Part shown: positions 8,081-16,199 of the stretch, one piece after another
How positions within the stretch are numbered: the first letter of the stretch is position 1
How the letters are laid out: the number at the start of each line of letters is the position of its first letter
Source: Bacillota bacterium
Lineage (GTDB): Bacteria > Bacillota > Clostridia > Acetivibrionales > DSM-1351
Length of the DNA stretch: 64,000 bases
Direction of reading: 5' to 3'
Assembly (NCBI GenBank): GCA_023400235.1
Contig: JAEXFI010000012.1
Span: 186,001-250,000 of the forward strand
The notes under the pieces: model-generated
Seen by the model: only the letters and a program-made list of their open reading frames with translations
The model's database searches: none
What the model was told of the DNA's origin: nothing
Translations under genes and position numbers: made by a program

Positions 8081-9262
8081 TTACTTGCCTCCCGCACCGG
8101 AAAGCAGCTCATTTATCTCCTGATCAGCCAGCTCTTTATGATAGAACAGCTTGTAGAAATCCTTAACCTCCTTGACCATATCAAGCTTCACATACTCAGG
8201 ATACAACAGATTAGCAAGCCATTTCACACCAATAATGCGATTCACTGACGGGGGACGGTCAAACCAGTCAAAGGGCCTGTACGGGATGGAATACACCCTT
8301 TTGTTTTTTACCGCCTTTATACCCATCCACTCGGGTGTTGCATATACATCCTTGAAAAACCCGGCTTTTGCATCCTTGTCGTAGCCTGCTATAATAACCT
8401 CCGGATTCCATTTCAGCAACTGCTCCAGGGAAACCGCAGTTCTGCCGTACCCGCTCTGCATGGGTACGTCGGCCACATTAATGCCGTTTACAAAATCCAG
8501 AACTTCCGTGTGGAAGGAGCCTTTTGGATCGGTTTCAAGCCCTTTGGCTCCTTCGGCATAATATACCTTCACCCTTTTGTCCTGGGGTATTTTATCGGTC
8601 AACGCCTTAATCCCGCTTATGGTATCGGTGCAGTAGTCCGCCAGGACCTTTGCCCTGTCCTGTTCCCCCATAATTTCCCCCACTGCTTCATACATCTTGT
8701 CCAGCTTTTCCAGCGGACCGTCTATCATTACCACAGGAATTCCCGTCTGCTCCTGAATTTTGTCCGACAAGGTCTTTTGGGAATCATCTATAGTACCTAT
8801 GGATAAAATTATATCGGGATGTACTCTGATGATTTCTTCTATATTCCCAGTCCCGTTCTTTCCTGACCAGGTGCCCAGCACTGGAAGTCCATGATACTTT
8901 TCATCTATGAATTGCTTGTCGTTCTCGTTGAGTGCAAAACCCCAGCCCGCCAGTTTGTCCGGATTCAGAGAATACAGCACGATTATGCCTATTTGGCTTG
9001 TGGTATATACCTTGTTAATTTGAGCAGGGATATTGACGGTTCTTCCGGCCATATCGGTATAGGCTCTTGTTTTTAAATCAGACCCGGTGGCGGTGGCACT
9101 GCTCTTCTCCTGGTTTTGTGCCGTACTTACTGCCTCAGTATTGGAAACACTTGAAACGGCCTGCTTTACAGCTTGATTATCAGCTCCGCCTCCGCAGCCT
9201 GTAATTACTAATCCTATAATTATTAAAGGGAGCAAAAATTTCAAAATTAATTTTGTCCTCAT
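8081..9262 (-). CDS. FecB/BtuF-type substrate-binding lipoprotein of the importer
   Basis: A 393-residue extracytoplasmic binding protein. The N-terminus has a signal sequence and the lipobox VITGC, so the mature protein is lipid-anchored at Cys about 23. The periplasmic-binding fold of the siderophore/cobalamin class is shown by TDMAGRTVNIP, the IIEEIIRVHPDIILSIG-type helix and strand, and EQLLKWNPEVIIAG. Start choice is notable. The ATG at 9262 begins the signal peptide, yet the 95 nt before it are not ordinary spacer but a repeated leader element found at three other genes. The element is open in frame with the gene, so a 38-residue N-terminal extension is formally possible but would bury the signal peptide. 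Confidence 0.85.
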   Translation of the reverse strand: MRTKLILKFLLPLIIIGLVITGCGGGADNQAVKQAVSSVSNTEAVSTAQNQEKSSATATGSDLKTRAYTDMAGRTVNIPAQINKVYTTSQIGIIVLYSLNPDKLAGWGFALNENDKQFIDEKYHGLPVLGTWSGKNGTGNIEEIIRVHPDIILSIGTIDDSQKTLSDKIQEQTGIPVVMIDGPLEKLDKMYEAVGEIMGEQDRAKVLADYCTDTISGIKALTDKIPQDKRVKVYYAEGAKGLETDPKGSFHTEVLDFVNGINVADVPMQSGYGRTAVSLEQLLKWNPEVIIAGYDKDAKAGFFKDVYATPEWMGIKAVKNKRVYSIPYRPFDWFDRPPSVNRIIGVKWLANLLYPEYVKLDMVKEVKDFYKLFYHKELADQEINELLSGAGGK

Positions 9263-9357
9263 GTCTATTTCCATGCCCTCCATCTTGCACAAAACCCCAT
9301 GAAAGTTATGGCATGGAATCGGTGCCACATTTTTATATGTTTCAAATTTTCCTTTCA
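9263..9357 (-). promoter_or_regulatory. Conserved leader element, copy A (before FecB-like lipoprotein)
   Basis: A 95-nt copy of an element present four times in the window, each ending at a start codon. Core in mRNA sense: GTGGCACCGATTCCATGCC, then GGGGTTTTGTGC, then GGAGGGCATGGAAATA. TTCCATGCC and GGCATGGAA are perfectly complementary over 9 bp and would enclose the GGAGG/ATG region. It lies inside an operon, between the ABC ATPase stop and the lipoprotein start, so it is unlikely to be just a promoter. No known riboswitch class matches by eye. Confidence 0.6.
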
Positions 9358-9372
9358 CACTTATACCTTCTT

Positions 9373-10398
9373 TCATAAAAATTTTAAGAATTTTGCAGCG
9401 TCAAATTCAATTTTTTCACCTATTCTCAGCATGTTTCTCAGTTGCAGCATCCTATTATCCAGCTTGTAAAGATACTCCAGATTGCTTCTCTCTATATGGC
9501 CTGTCTCTATAATCTTGTGCATGGCACCGTTTTTGATCACCACTCTCCTGTCTCCCATTAAGGCAAGTATGGGGTCATGGGTGGACATCAAAACTATCTT
9601 CTCTTTTTTTACAAGCAGTTCAAGGGCTTTTCTCCTGTCTACCCCGGCATTTTCTATCTCATCAATCAGAACAATGGGTGAACTGCTCAGCAATGCAGTA
9701 TCCGCTATCATCAGAGCCCTGGACTGTCCTCCGCTCAGAGAAGTTACAGGAGTATCTACAGAAAACTTCTCACCTGCCAGCTCATTGGCACATTCCGCAA
9801 TAGCGTTTACAGCCTGGGAAAGGTTTGCAGCCATCCTGCTCTCAGCGTGCATGGATATGAAATCCCTTACAGACAGATCCATAATGAAATTCATATTTTG
9901 GGAAAGCTGTGCCACCAGTTTGTTTTCTATAGAAAAACGCTTTTCCTGAGAGGGGGCCTTTCCATTTATCAGCACCTGTCTTCCCGTTGGAGTATCCCTT
10001 TGAGCCAGGCACTCAATATCCGCCAGCAGTCTGCTTTTACCTGAACCTGTGGGCCCCACGATGCAGACAATTTCTCCCGGCCTCATACGCAGTTCAAGGT
10101 TTTCCGGCTTTCCTGACTTGTCACAGCCACCCAGTACAGCTATTTCCTGAATAGGGGGCAATGTCCTCCCGGCTTTCAGCTCACTCATTTTTTCCATGAA
10201 AAGAATAAAGCTGCTGATAATCTGAGACCGCTCCATGCCACAATCTTCAATGGAGCTGTCTTCAAGGTCCTCCAGGTAGTTGTTTATGTTAGAAGCCATT
10301 CCGGCGGCTTTGAGGCCCAGTGACGAGAAAAAGTCCTCCGCATAGGGATGCTCCCGGAACAATTCCTTTAATGCTGTTGTCAATATGTATTCCATCAT
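9373..10398 (-). CDS. ABC-type ATPase with N-terminal helical domain
   Basis: A 341-residue protein. Residues 1-100 are helical and without clear homology. An ABC ATPase follows, with Walker A GPTGSGKSR (about 118-126), the signature region SLSGGQSRALMIADTAL, Walker B PIVLIDEIENAG and the switch His in MSTHDP. It is not accompanied by its own permease. It is translationally coupled to the preceding GTPase (TGATG) and to a binding-protein-like gene that lacks an export signal, so it may act in the cytosol rather than in classical transport. The function is unknown; membership in the uptake operon suggests metal or cofactor handling. Confidence 0.7.
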   Translation of the reverse strand: MMEYILTTALKELFREHPYAEDFFSSLGLKAAGMASNINNYLEDLEDSSIEDCGMERSQIISSFILFMEKMSELKAGRTLPPIQEIAVLGGCDKSGKPENLELRMRPGEIVCIVGPTGSGKSRLLADIECLAQRDTPTGRQVLINGKAPSQEKRFSIENKLVAQLSQNMNFIMDLSVRDFISMHAESRMAANLSQAVNAIAECANELAGEKFSVDTPVTSLSGGQSRALMIADTALLSSSPIVLIDEIENAGVDRRKALELLVKKEKIVLMSTHDPILALMGDRRVVIKNGAMHKIIETGHIERSNLEYLYKLDNRMLQLRNMLRIGEKIEFDAAKFLKFL

Positions 10399-11093
10399 CA
10401 GCTCACATCCTCAAAATACATCTTTTTAATATTTCCGGTCTGATATTCTTCACCTATTCTGGTCTCCCCGAGGCAGTAGGAGCACAGGGCGGCAGGCATT
10501 GAGAATCTAAGTCGCCTGCCCTCAAGTTCCGAGGCCTCGGCAGCACCTTTCAGCCTTACACCAAGATCAAAAGCTCCCTGGCCGGTTATACCGTTAACAA
10601 AGATAATAAAGGCCTTGGGGTTTGCCTGCTTTACCTTGAAACAAAATACCTCCCTTTCAGCCTGGGATACTATGTCTCCTTTTGTTATCACCACAATATC
10701 TGCCAGCTTTAGCATTGGACCTATTTTCTTTGGGGTATTAACCCCTGAAAGGCAGTCAATGACACATACTGCAGTTATATCCTTAATATGCGGGGAACAG
10801 CGGTTGCACAAGCCGGCACTCTCACTTATAAGAAAATCCAGCTGCTGCCTCTCTCCCCATGCAACACAATCCTCAATGTTGCTGATGAAGAAATGGTCCG
10901 GACACAGGTTTCCCGACAGCCCCACCTTGACTTTGATTCCTGCCCTGCTGTACAATTGGTCGTCAAAGGTAGAAAGACAATCAAACTTTACTATGCCTAC
11001 ATTTAAACCGTCCGCCTTAAAGTAATCCAGAGTTTTTATTATAACGGAGGTCTTGCCTGAGGACGGCGGACCTGATACGGTAATCAGCTTCAC
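10398..11093 (-). CDS. P-loop GTPase of the HypB/CobW (SIMIBI) type with Cys motifs
   Basis: A protein of about 231 residues. The N-terminal P-loop is SGPPSSGKTS. The later VIDCLSG strand (Walker-B-like) and VVITKGD (guanine-specificity motif, NKxD-like) place it among SIMIBI GTPases such as HypB, UreG and CobW. Cys pairs are in GLCNRCSPH and CSYCLGETRIG, with another Cys in NLCPDH; these could bind a metal. The GTG start at 11093 has GGAGG 7 nt upstream and overlaps the previous stop (GTGA). The next gene is coupled by TGATG. Metallochaperone activity is an inference from the family. Confidence 0.7.
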   Translation of the reverse strand: MKLITVSGPPSSGKTSVIIKTLDYFKADGLNVGIVKFDCLSTFDDQLYSRAGIKVKVGLSGNLCPDHFFISNIEDCVAWGERQQLDFLISESAGLCNRCSPHIKDITAVCVIDCLSGVNTPKKIGPMLKLADIVVITKGDIVSQAEREVFCFKVKQANPKAFIIFVNGITGQGAFDLGVRLKGAAEASELEGRRLRFSMPAALCSYCLGETRIGEEYQTGNIKKMYFEDVS

Positions 11094-12085
11094 AGTGCCA
11101 CCTCCTTCAGCTGCCTTCCCCAATGCAGATTAAACACTTCCAAAACATGCAGCTTCAGCTCATCCATGGAGTTTGCCTTGATATAATCCCACCCCAGCCA
11201 CTTAAAGGCAGCACCGGCTGGGAGCCTGTTATTGACCTGGGCGTTCAGCACCGGAAAATAATTGTTTGCCGATTTTGCTCCATAATTTACTCCCGTAATA
11301 AAATCAAGAAACCGGCTGTATTTTGTAAGGGCATTCTCCTTGGCAAGTATATAGTTAGGGGTAGTCAAAGCACCGTCTGCGGGCCATACTATTTCAGTTT
11401 GCTCAGTTCTCGGGCAGGATTTTGCAAACATCCAGGGTATTACATATATTGCAGCCCCTTCACTGCTGTTGGTCCCGGCAATTTTTGCCATCCGGGAGGC
11501 ATGCCAGCCGGTTCTGACATTGGCAGCCAGCCTTTTTATACCCTCATCCCCGTGCTCCTTATGTATATACAGCAGCAGATCCTCATGGAGGTCACCATGA
11601 GACGCCCCTAAAATTATGTTGTTTGAATAGGCCGGACTTAGCAGGTCGTCCCATTTTTGGGGAATCGGAAGCCCGTCCAGCTTCCTCTTATCTATGAGCA
11701 TAACCAGGGGGAAAACAGAATACACGGTGTACCACCCATCCGGGTCTATAATACCTGCTGCTGTGAACTCCCTGCTCATTTGCCCATAGGGTACGGCTTT
11801 AAAATTTCCTTTATTTACGAACTTCTCTACAAATTCCTTCCTGAAAAAATCGCCAAAGCCCACACTTACAATGATTTCAGGGAGCTCCTCAAGTTTATCT
11901 GCTTTCCATAGTTCCTCAAAAGGATCCTCTCCTCCACAGCCTGACGGAACATGATATGTAAAAGCCTTATCTCCGGTTTTTGCAGCATAAGCCTTGTAAA
12001 CCTCTTCAAACTCTTCTCTGAAGGTATGTTTAAGCGGGCAATAGGTAAAGCCTATAAAGTTTACCCTGTTATTTAATTCATTCAT
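11090..12085 (-). CDS. Extracellular-binding-protein-like protein lacking an export signal
   Basis: A 331-residue protein that resembles the type II periplasmic-binding fold (iron/spermidine binding, PotD/FbpA-like). Supporting stretches are PEIIVSVGFGDFF, GWYTVYSVFPLVMLIDKRKL, PQKWDDLLSP and AAIYVIPWMFAKS. It starts directly with NELNNRVNFIGFTYCPL, with no hydrophobic signal sequence or lipobox, so it is predicted to be cytosolic. The ATG at 12085 overlaps the methyltransferase stop as ATGA. Being coupled to a P-loop GTPase and a permease-less ATPase is unusual. It may present a ligand inside the cell; the ligand is unknown. Cys residues near the N-terminus (YCPL, SGCGG) are possible ligands. 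Confidence 0.6.
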   Translation of the reverse strand: MNELNNRVNFIGFTYCPLKHTFREEFEEVYKAYAAKTGDKAFTYHVPSGCGGEDPFEELWKADKLEELPEIIVSVGFGDFFRKEFVEKFVNKGNFKAVPYGQMSREFTAAGIIDPDGWYTVYSVFPLVMLIDKRKLDGLPIPQKWDDLLSPAYSNNIILGASHGDLHEDLLLYIHKEHGDEGIKRLAANVRTGWHASRMAKIAGTNSSEGAAIYVIPWMFAKSCPRTEQTEIVWPADGALTTPNYILAKENALTKYSRFLDFITGVNYGAKSANNYFPVLNAQVNNRLPAGAAFKWLGWDYIKANSMDELKLHVLEVFNLHWGRQLKEVAL

Positions 12086-12729
12086 GCTTGCATACACCTC
12101 TTTTCCCCTTCACCATTCTTTTTAAAAATCACCCATATTCCCTTTTCGTCATCACATATTTCAAAATCAGAAATACCTATATAATTCATTATTTTTGTAA
12201 AATGTTCCACGTCATTGCCGTTAACAAACTTTTCCCGGCTTCGGGGCCACTCACCGTCCCGTTCCTTCATCTTTTTGTCCACCTGCTGCTTCAGTTCCCC
12301 GGTTCCGAAGCCTCCGCCAATATAGGCCACTCCATCTTTTTTCAGCACCCTGCATATTTCTTCAAAGCCTTTTCTCTGATCCTCCCAGAACCACACCGAC
12401 CCTCTGCTGATGCATAAATCTGCACTTTCATCCTGGAGGGGCATAGCCTGAACATCCCCCAGCACTGTGGCTGTTCTTTCAGAAAGCCCCCAACTGTCAG
12501 CCCTTCTAGCGGCTATTGTCAGTGCCTCCTCCCGTCTATCCAGCAGCAGCATATCCATTTGAGTGATTTTCGCCAGAAACAGCCCCAAATGCCCTCCTCC
12601 ACTGCCAATATCTATGCAGACTCCTTTGTTCACTCCTGTCTTTTCCAAAATCTGCTGTGCAATAACAGGATATATGGGTAAAAACGGTCCATTTGCAATT
12701 TCATCAAATTCATGTGCCTTACTAAGCAT
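12082..12729 (-). CDS. Class I SAM-dependent methyltransferase
   Basis: A 215-residue Rossmann-fold methyltransferase. Motif I is CIDIGSGGGHLGLFLA, the acidic motif II is LLLDRRE, and VLGDVQAMPLQDESADLCIS with VWFWED follows, as in the UbiE/Methyltransf_11 group. The ATG at 12729 is chosen because GGAGGTG lies upstream and the fold starts soon after; the longer frame extends into the promoter region. It is the first gene of the uptake operon. The substrate is unknown. Given the context it might modify a chelator or metal-binding compound, but that is only inference. Confidence 0.8.
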   Translation of the reverse strand: MLSKAHEFDEIANGPFLPIYPVIAQQILEKTGVNKGVCIDIGSGGGHLGLFLAKITQMDMLLLDRREEALTIAARRADSWGLSERTATVLGDVQAMPLQDESADLCISRGSVWFWEDQRKGFEEICRVLKKDGVAYIGGGFGTGELKQQVDKKMKERDGEWPRSREKFVNGNDVEHFTKIMNYIGISDFEICDDEKGIWVIFKKNGEGEKRCMQA

Positions 12730-12832
12730 TACTTCACCTCCAATACAGTAATAAAAAAATGATGACACCGGAGTACATTTCTGTATATCCGATCTCACCA
12801 TCGAGAACCAACCACATATTAAACTCATCATT

Positions 12833-12914
12833 ACGTTACATTACGAGATATATTTAATCATTTACGTAACGTTTTATTATGTTATATTATAAGTGATTAT
12901 TTTTTAAATATCAA
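12833..12914 (-). promoter_or_regulatory. Sigma-A promoter and inverted-repeat operator of the uptake operon
   Basis: On the minus strand TTGATA (12914-12909) and TATAAT (12891-12886) are separated by exactly 17 bp, a near-consensus vegetative promoter. Downstream of the -10 lies an inverted repeat, ACGTTAC (12872-12866) and GTAACGT (12839-12833), with 26 bp between the arms. One arm also contains the 8-bp palindrome TTACGTAA. Its position just past the start point suits a repressor. Half-sites of the GTAAC type occur in NikR operators, but the spacing differs, so the regulator is unidentified. Confidence 0.65.
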
Positions 12915-12930
12915 CAAAAATTTTAAATAT

Positions 12931-12974
12931 CTTCCGTCCTGCCGGTAATCGGCTTCCGTCCTGCCGGTAATCGG
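12931..12974. repeat. Perfect tandem duplication of a 22-bp unit
   Basis: CTTCCGTCCTGCCGGTAATCGG-type unit, 12931-12952, repeated without change at 12953-12974. Each unit with the following bases contains GCCGGTAATCGGC, a small GCCG/CGGC hairpin. It lies just past the end of the gerC-linked small gene and may act as its weak 3' end. No T-run follows. Confidence 0.75.
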
Positions 12975-12977
12975 CTG

Positions 12978-13205
12978 CTAATCACCATTCACAGCTTTCC
13001 CCAAGGGTTCAAACAATCTGGATACGGCAGACTGCCCTGCAAGTTGTATGTCTGCAATAAGCAGCGTACCCACCAATATTGCCAGTGCCATGAAAAGCGA
13101 ATAGGCAATTGCCGCCTTTAACCCTTCATTTTTATATATCTGCCTTATTTGAAAAAAGGAAAGCAGTGACATGGACAGTATTAACACAGCTATTTTTATT
13201 ATCAT
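12978..13205 (-). CDS. Small two-helix membrane protein of the germinant-receptor operon
   Basis: A 75-residue protein with two hydrophobic segments (about residues 1-19 and 34-52) separated by a short polar loop (QIRQIYKNEGLK). Its ATG at 13205 overlaps the gerC stop (ATGA), so it is translated with gerC. Short membrane proteins of this kind (GerD/GerK-D-like subunits, two TM helices) accompany many gerA-type operons and modulate receptor function. That identification is by position, size and topology only. Confidence 0.6.
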   Translation of the reverse strand: MIIKIAVLILSMSLLSFFQIRQIYKNEGLKAAIAYSLFMALAILVGTLLIADIQLAGQSAVSRLFEPLGKAVNGD

Positions 13206-14386
13206 TTCTTTTTTATCTCATCCTTCTTTAAATATAGTGGCGGGCCCGACATTCCTGAGGTCTTGATTTTAAAATCTACAGAAATATAGACCTTCAAATA
13301 CGGGAAAATATCATCCCACTGGTTCTCCAGCTTTTTCCACTGGCAAGGCTTGAACTGATTAAACGCCATGCCAAAGCAGAATATATCCGTACCAGCCTCC
13401 TTCTGTACCGATGCAATCGTATTTTCAACCTGCTTTCTTATCCTGTCATTTATTGCCTTTTGAACAATCTCTATATTATCAGGTACCGATAAATCAAGTG
13501 TTGTGCTATTGCCATATACTGAACCATTGCCTTTTATCTCCACAAGAATATAGGGCGTTTTGCCCTTGAACTTTGGAATCACCCTGACATCCTGTCCTTT
13601 TACATTAACACGCACCACTCCATCGTTCCGGGGCACCTCTGCCGCAATAATTCCATTCTTCTGTTTTCCCATAATCCATCGATAGCCTTCAGTTTTTTCG
13701 GTATCAATGTAGCCTGCCAGCTTAAGGTCGTTAAACAATGCAAGGCCTGTGGTCTTGAAGCCTTCCTCTCCCTTGGATTTTTCAATTGCCACTGCTATAG
13801 GCTGCATACCTTTACTGGAGGCAGCTATCAGCATATCGTGCACGTTGGCATCAATTCGCACTCCCAGAACCGTCATTTCACGCATTGCCTCCGTGGGTAT
13901 TCTTTCAATGGGATATTCAGCCTTCAGCAGATTATAGCCCTTTTCACCCTTGGCCACCACTACATTTGTCCTCAGCCTGTTCTGAGGATCACGACCTATT
14001 GAATCCAGCATTATATCTATTCCTTGCTTTGCCAGTTCCTCTCCCAGTATTATTACTCTCCTGTGTCCTCTGAAAAGCCGTCTAGGAAATTTCACCTGTA
14101 CATTTTTCTCCGCGTCACCAGGATCAATGCCTACAGCAGTCTCTACAATAAAGCTCTTCTTTTGGGCGCCGGAGCCTCCCGGACCGCCTTTACTCCCGCC
14201 CGACGGCACAAGAATCTGCACGGAATATTGGAGCTTTCCCCCTGGAGCAATATCATAGGCACTTGCCGTAATCAATGCCAGGTCATTTATTTCAATTCTG
14301 TCCCAGCAGCCCGACAGCAGCATGCATATGACTGTAATCATTCCGACAAGCAGCGTTCTAATCGGCCTTTTGAATATTCCCCTCAT
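13202..14386 (-). CDS. gerC: Ger(x)C-family spore germination lipoprotein
   Basis: A 394-residue C subunit of a GerA-type germinant receptor, exposed on the outer face of the spore inner membrane. The signal peptide ends in the lipobox LLSGCWD, and the family-typical CWDRIEINDLALI follows. Later blocks include FPRRLFRGHRRVIILGEELAKQGI and MREMTVLGVRID. The ATG at 14386 is used because it starts the signal peptide. The upstream 95 nt are a repeated leader element whose frame is open into gerC. The preceding gerA ends at 14503, and the next small gene overlaps its stop. Confidence 0.88.
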   Translation of the reverse strand: MRGIFKRPIRTLLVGMITVICMLLSGCWDRIEINDLALITASAYDIAPGGKLQYSVQILVPSGGSKGGPGGSGAQKKSFIVETAVGIDPGDAEKNVQVKFPRRLFRGHRRVIILGEELAKQGIDIMLDSIGRDPQNRLRTNVVVAKGEKGYNLLKAEYPIERIPTEAMREMTVLGVRIDANVHDMLIAASSKGMQPIAVAIEKSKGEEGFKTTGLALFNDLKLAGYIDTEKTEGYRWIMGKQKNGIIAAEVPRNDGVVRVNVKGQDVRVIPKFKGKTPYILVEIKGNGSVYGNSTTLDLSVPDNIEIVQKAINDRIRKQVENTIASVQKEAGTDIFCFGMAFNQFKPCQWKKLENQWDDIFPYLKVYISVDFKIKTSGMSGPPLYLKKDEIKKK

Positions 14387-14481
14387 AGTGATTTGCATGC
14401 CCCCCATCCACCACATAACTCCTTGAAAATAACGGCATGGAATCGGTGCCACGTTTTTATTTGCTTTAAAAATTTCTTTCA
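14387..14481 (-). promoter_or_regulatory. Conserved leader element, copy B (before gerC)
   Basis: A 95-nt copy sharing GTGGCACCGATTCCATGCC, AAGGAGTTATGTGG and a G-run of six followed by CATGCAAATC. The 9-bp stem (TTCCATGCC with GGCATGCAA) has one C-C mismatch here. It lies between gerA and gerC within the receptor operon and ends at the gerC ATG. Confidence 0.6.
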
Positions 14482-14502
14482 ACCTTATTCACCTGCCTCC
14501 AC

Positions 14503-16098
14503 TCACTTCTGCTTTCCCTGTTCCGGTGACGGCTTTTGTCCAGCAGGCACCCTGACCTTGTTCTGGTTATTTGTTGTAAGATTGGGTCTTAAATTCATAC
14601 TCCACATGGGGGCACGCACAAATACATCCTTCAGCCTTTTTATATTGAGAGGTGCAACCGGTGAAAAGTAAGGAATTCCGAAGGAGCGAAGATTTACAAG
14701 ATGAGTGAAAATCCCTATTACGCCAAGTGTAACACCAAACATTCCAAAAGAGCCTGCAAGAAAAATCAGCGGAAATCTTAAAACTCTTACAGCAAAGGAA
14801 AAGTTGTAGCGGGGGATTGTGAATGAAGCAATACCGGTAACCGCAACAACAATAACCATTGGCGCAGAAATAAGTCCCGCCTCCACAGCAGCCTGACCTA
14901 TTACCAATGCCCCTACTATGCTGACTGCCTGACCCACGGGCTTAGGCAGCCTGATTCCTGCTTCCCTTAATGCCTCAAAGGTTATCTCCATTATCAGGGC
15001 TTCTATTACCGCCGGGAAAGGAGTAGGCTCCCTATTGTCAATAATGCTCATGAGCAGCTTTGAAGGTATCATCTGCTGATGGAAAGTGGTGATAGCCACA
15101 TAAAAGGAAGGTGCAATCAAGGCCATGAATATGAAAATCAGGCGTATTATTCTCAGGAAGGTGCTCATGGTAAAATGCTCATAATAATCCTCATTGGAAT
15201 GTATTTCTCCCCAGAAGATTACCGGCACCAGCAGCGTAAAAGGTGTGTTGTCACACAAAATGCCTATTTTCCCTTCCAGCAGGCTGGCAGCTACTACATC
15301 CGGCCTTTCGGTATTCTGTACCTGGGGGAAAATGCTAAAGGGAGCATCTTCAATAAACTCCTCAATATAGCTGGATTCCATGACGCTGTCTATTTTTATC
15401 CTGCCTATTCTTGACCTTACCTCATTTATAACCTGATCCACTGCAATCCCCTGAACATATGCCATGGTTACCTTTGTCTGAGAAATTTCACCTATCATGA
15501 AGGATTCCATTTTAAGCCTTGGAGTCCTGAGTCTCCGGCGCAGCAAGCTTATATTGGTATTCAGGTCTTCTGTAAAGCCCTCCCGGGGTCCTCTTATGAC
15601 AACCTCCGTTACAGGCTCGCTGATACTCCGCCGCTCTCCGCCGCTGATGCCCAAAGACAGGATAGTAATTTCTCCATCCACCAGCAGGACCGTACTTCCC
15701 TCTAATACATTCTTTACTACATCCTTCAGGGAATTAATGGTCTTCAGCTTTCCCACCGATATTATCTGCTGCTGAATATAATCAACAATATTTCTGGATT
15801 CCTCTAGCGACGATTCCGACAGCATTAGCTGCTTCATCACCTGCTCATCCAGAAGCTTTGTATCTGTAAGGCCTTCAACATACACGGCAATGGCTTTTAC
15901 TGTTTTCAATACGGTGAACGGCCGTATTACAACATCTGTGCAGCCTTTAAAAACACTCCTCAAAAATGCTTCGTTTTCTGCAAGGTCACCTGTAAGCTTA
16001 TGCTCATCCAGAGCCTGCGAATCCTCTTCAAGAATTTTGTCAAAGATTTTCTGCTTTTTCTTTTTAACAATATCTTCTACCTTTATTGGTTTCTTCAT
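14503..16098 (-). CDS. gerA: GerA-family spore germination protein (A subunit)
   Basis: A 531-residue A subunit of a germinant receptor in the spore inner membrane. The N-terminal soluble domain (about 1-270) includes DVVIRPF, GEITILSLGISGGERRSI, EPVTEVVIRGPREGFTEDLNTNISLLRRRL and YVQGIAVD. Four to six membrane helices follow with NREPTPFPAVIEALIMEITFEALREAGIRLP, which is highly characteristic. The C-terminal tail is hydrophilic. The ATG at 16098 is preceded by leader copy C. An alternative GTG at 16125, in frame and with GGAG four nt upstream, would add nine residues. It is divergent from gerB, 284 bp away. Confidence 0.9.
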   Translation of the reverse strand: MKKPIKVEDIVKKKKQKIFDKILEEDSQALDEHKLTGDLAENEAFLRSVFKGCTDVVIRPFTVLKTVKAIAVYVEGLTDTKLLDEQVMKQLMLSESSLEESRNIVDYIQQQIISVGKLKTINSLKDVVKNVLEGSTVLLVDGEITILSLGISGGERRSISEPVTEVVIRGPREGFTEDLNTNISLLRRRLRTPRLKMESFMIGEISQTKVTMAYVQGIAVDQVINEVRSRIGRIKIDSVMESSYIEEFIEDAPFSIFPQVQNTERPDVVAASLLEGKIGILCDNTPFTLLVPVIFWGEIHSNEDYYEHFTMSTFLRIIRLIFIFMALIAPSFYVAITTFHQQMIPSKLLMSIIDNREPTPFPAVIEALIMEITFEALREAGIRLPKPVGQAVSIVGALVIGQAAVEAGLISAPMVIVVAVTGIASFTIPRYNFSFAVRVLRFPLIFLAGSFGMFGVTLGVIGIFTHLVNLRSFGIPYFSPVAPLNIKRLKDVFVRAPMWSMNLRPNLTTNNQNKVRVPAGQKPSPEQGKQK

Positions 16099-16199
16099 AA
16101 ATATTTCCATGCCCCCATCCCGCACAAAACTCCATAAAATTCACGGCATGGAATCGGTGCCAGATTTTTATCTGCTTTAAATTTTTTTAAAACCTTTCA
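16099..16199 (-). promoter_or_regulatory. Conserved leader element, copy C (before gerA)
   Basis: A 101-nt copy containing CTGGCACCGATTCCATGCC, ATGGAGTTTTGTGC and GGGGGCATGGAAATA, ending at the gerA ATG. The TTCCATGCC/GGCATGGAA stem is perfect. The G-run has five G's instead of six, so the upstream GTG (GGAG-TTTT-GTG) is in frame with gerA. Confidence 0.6.

Noticed and set aside
9263..9376. N-terminal extension of the FecB-like lipoprotein read through the leader
   Set aside because: It would put 38 residues in front of a clear signal peptide and lipobox. The same sequence is not in frame in copies C and D.
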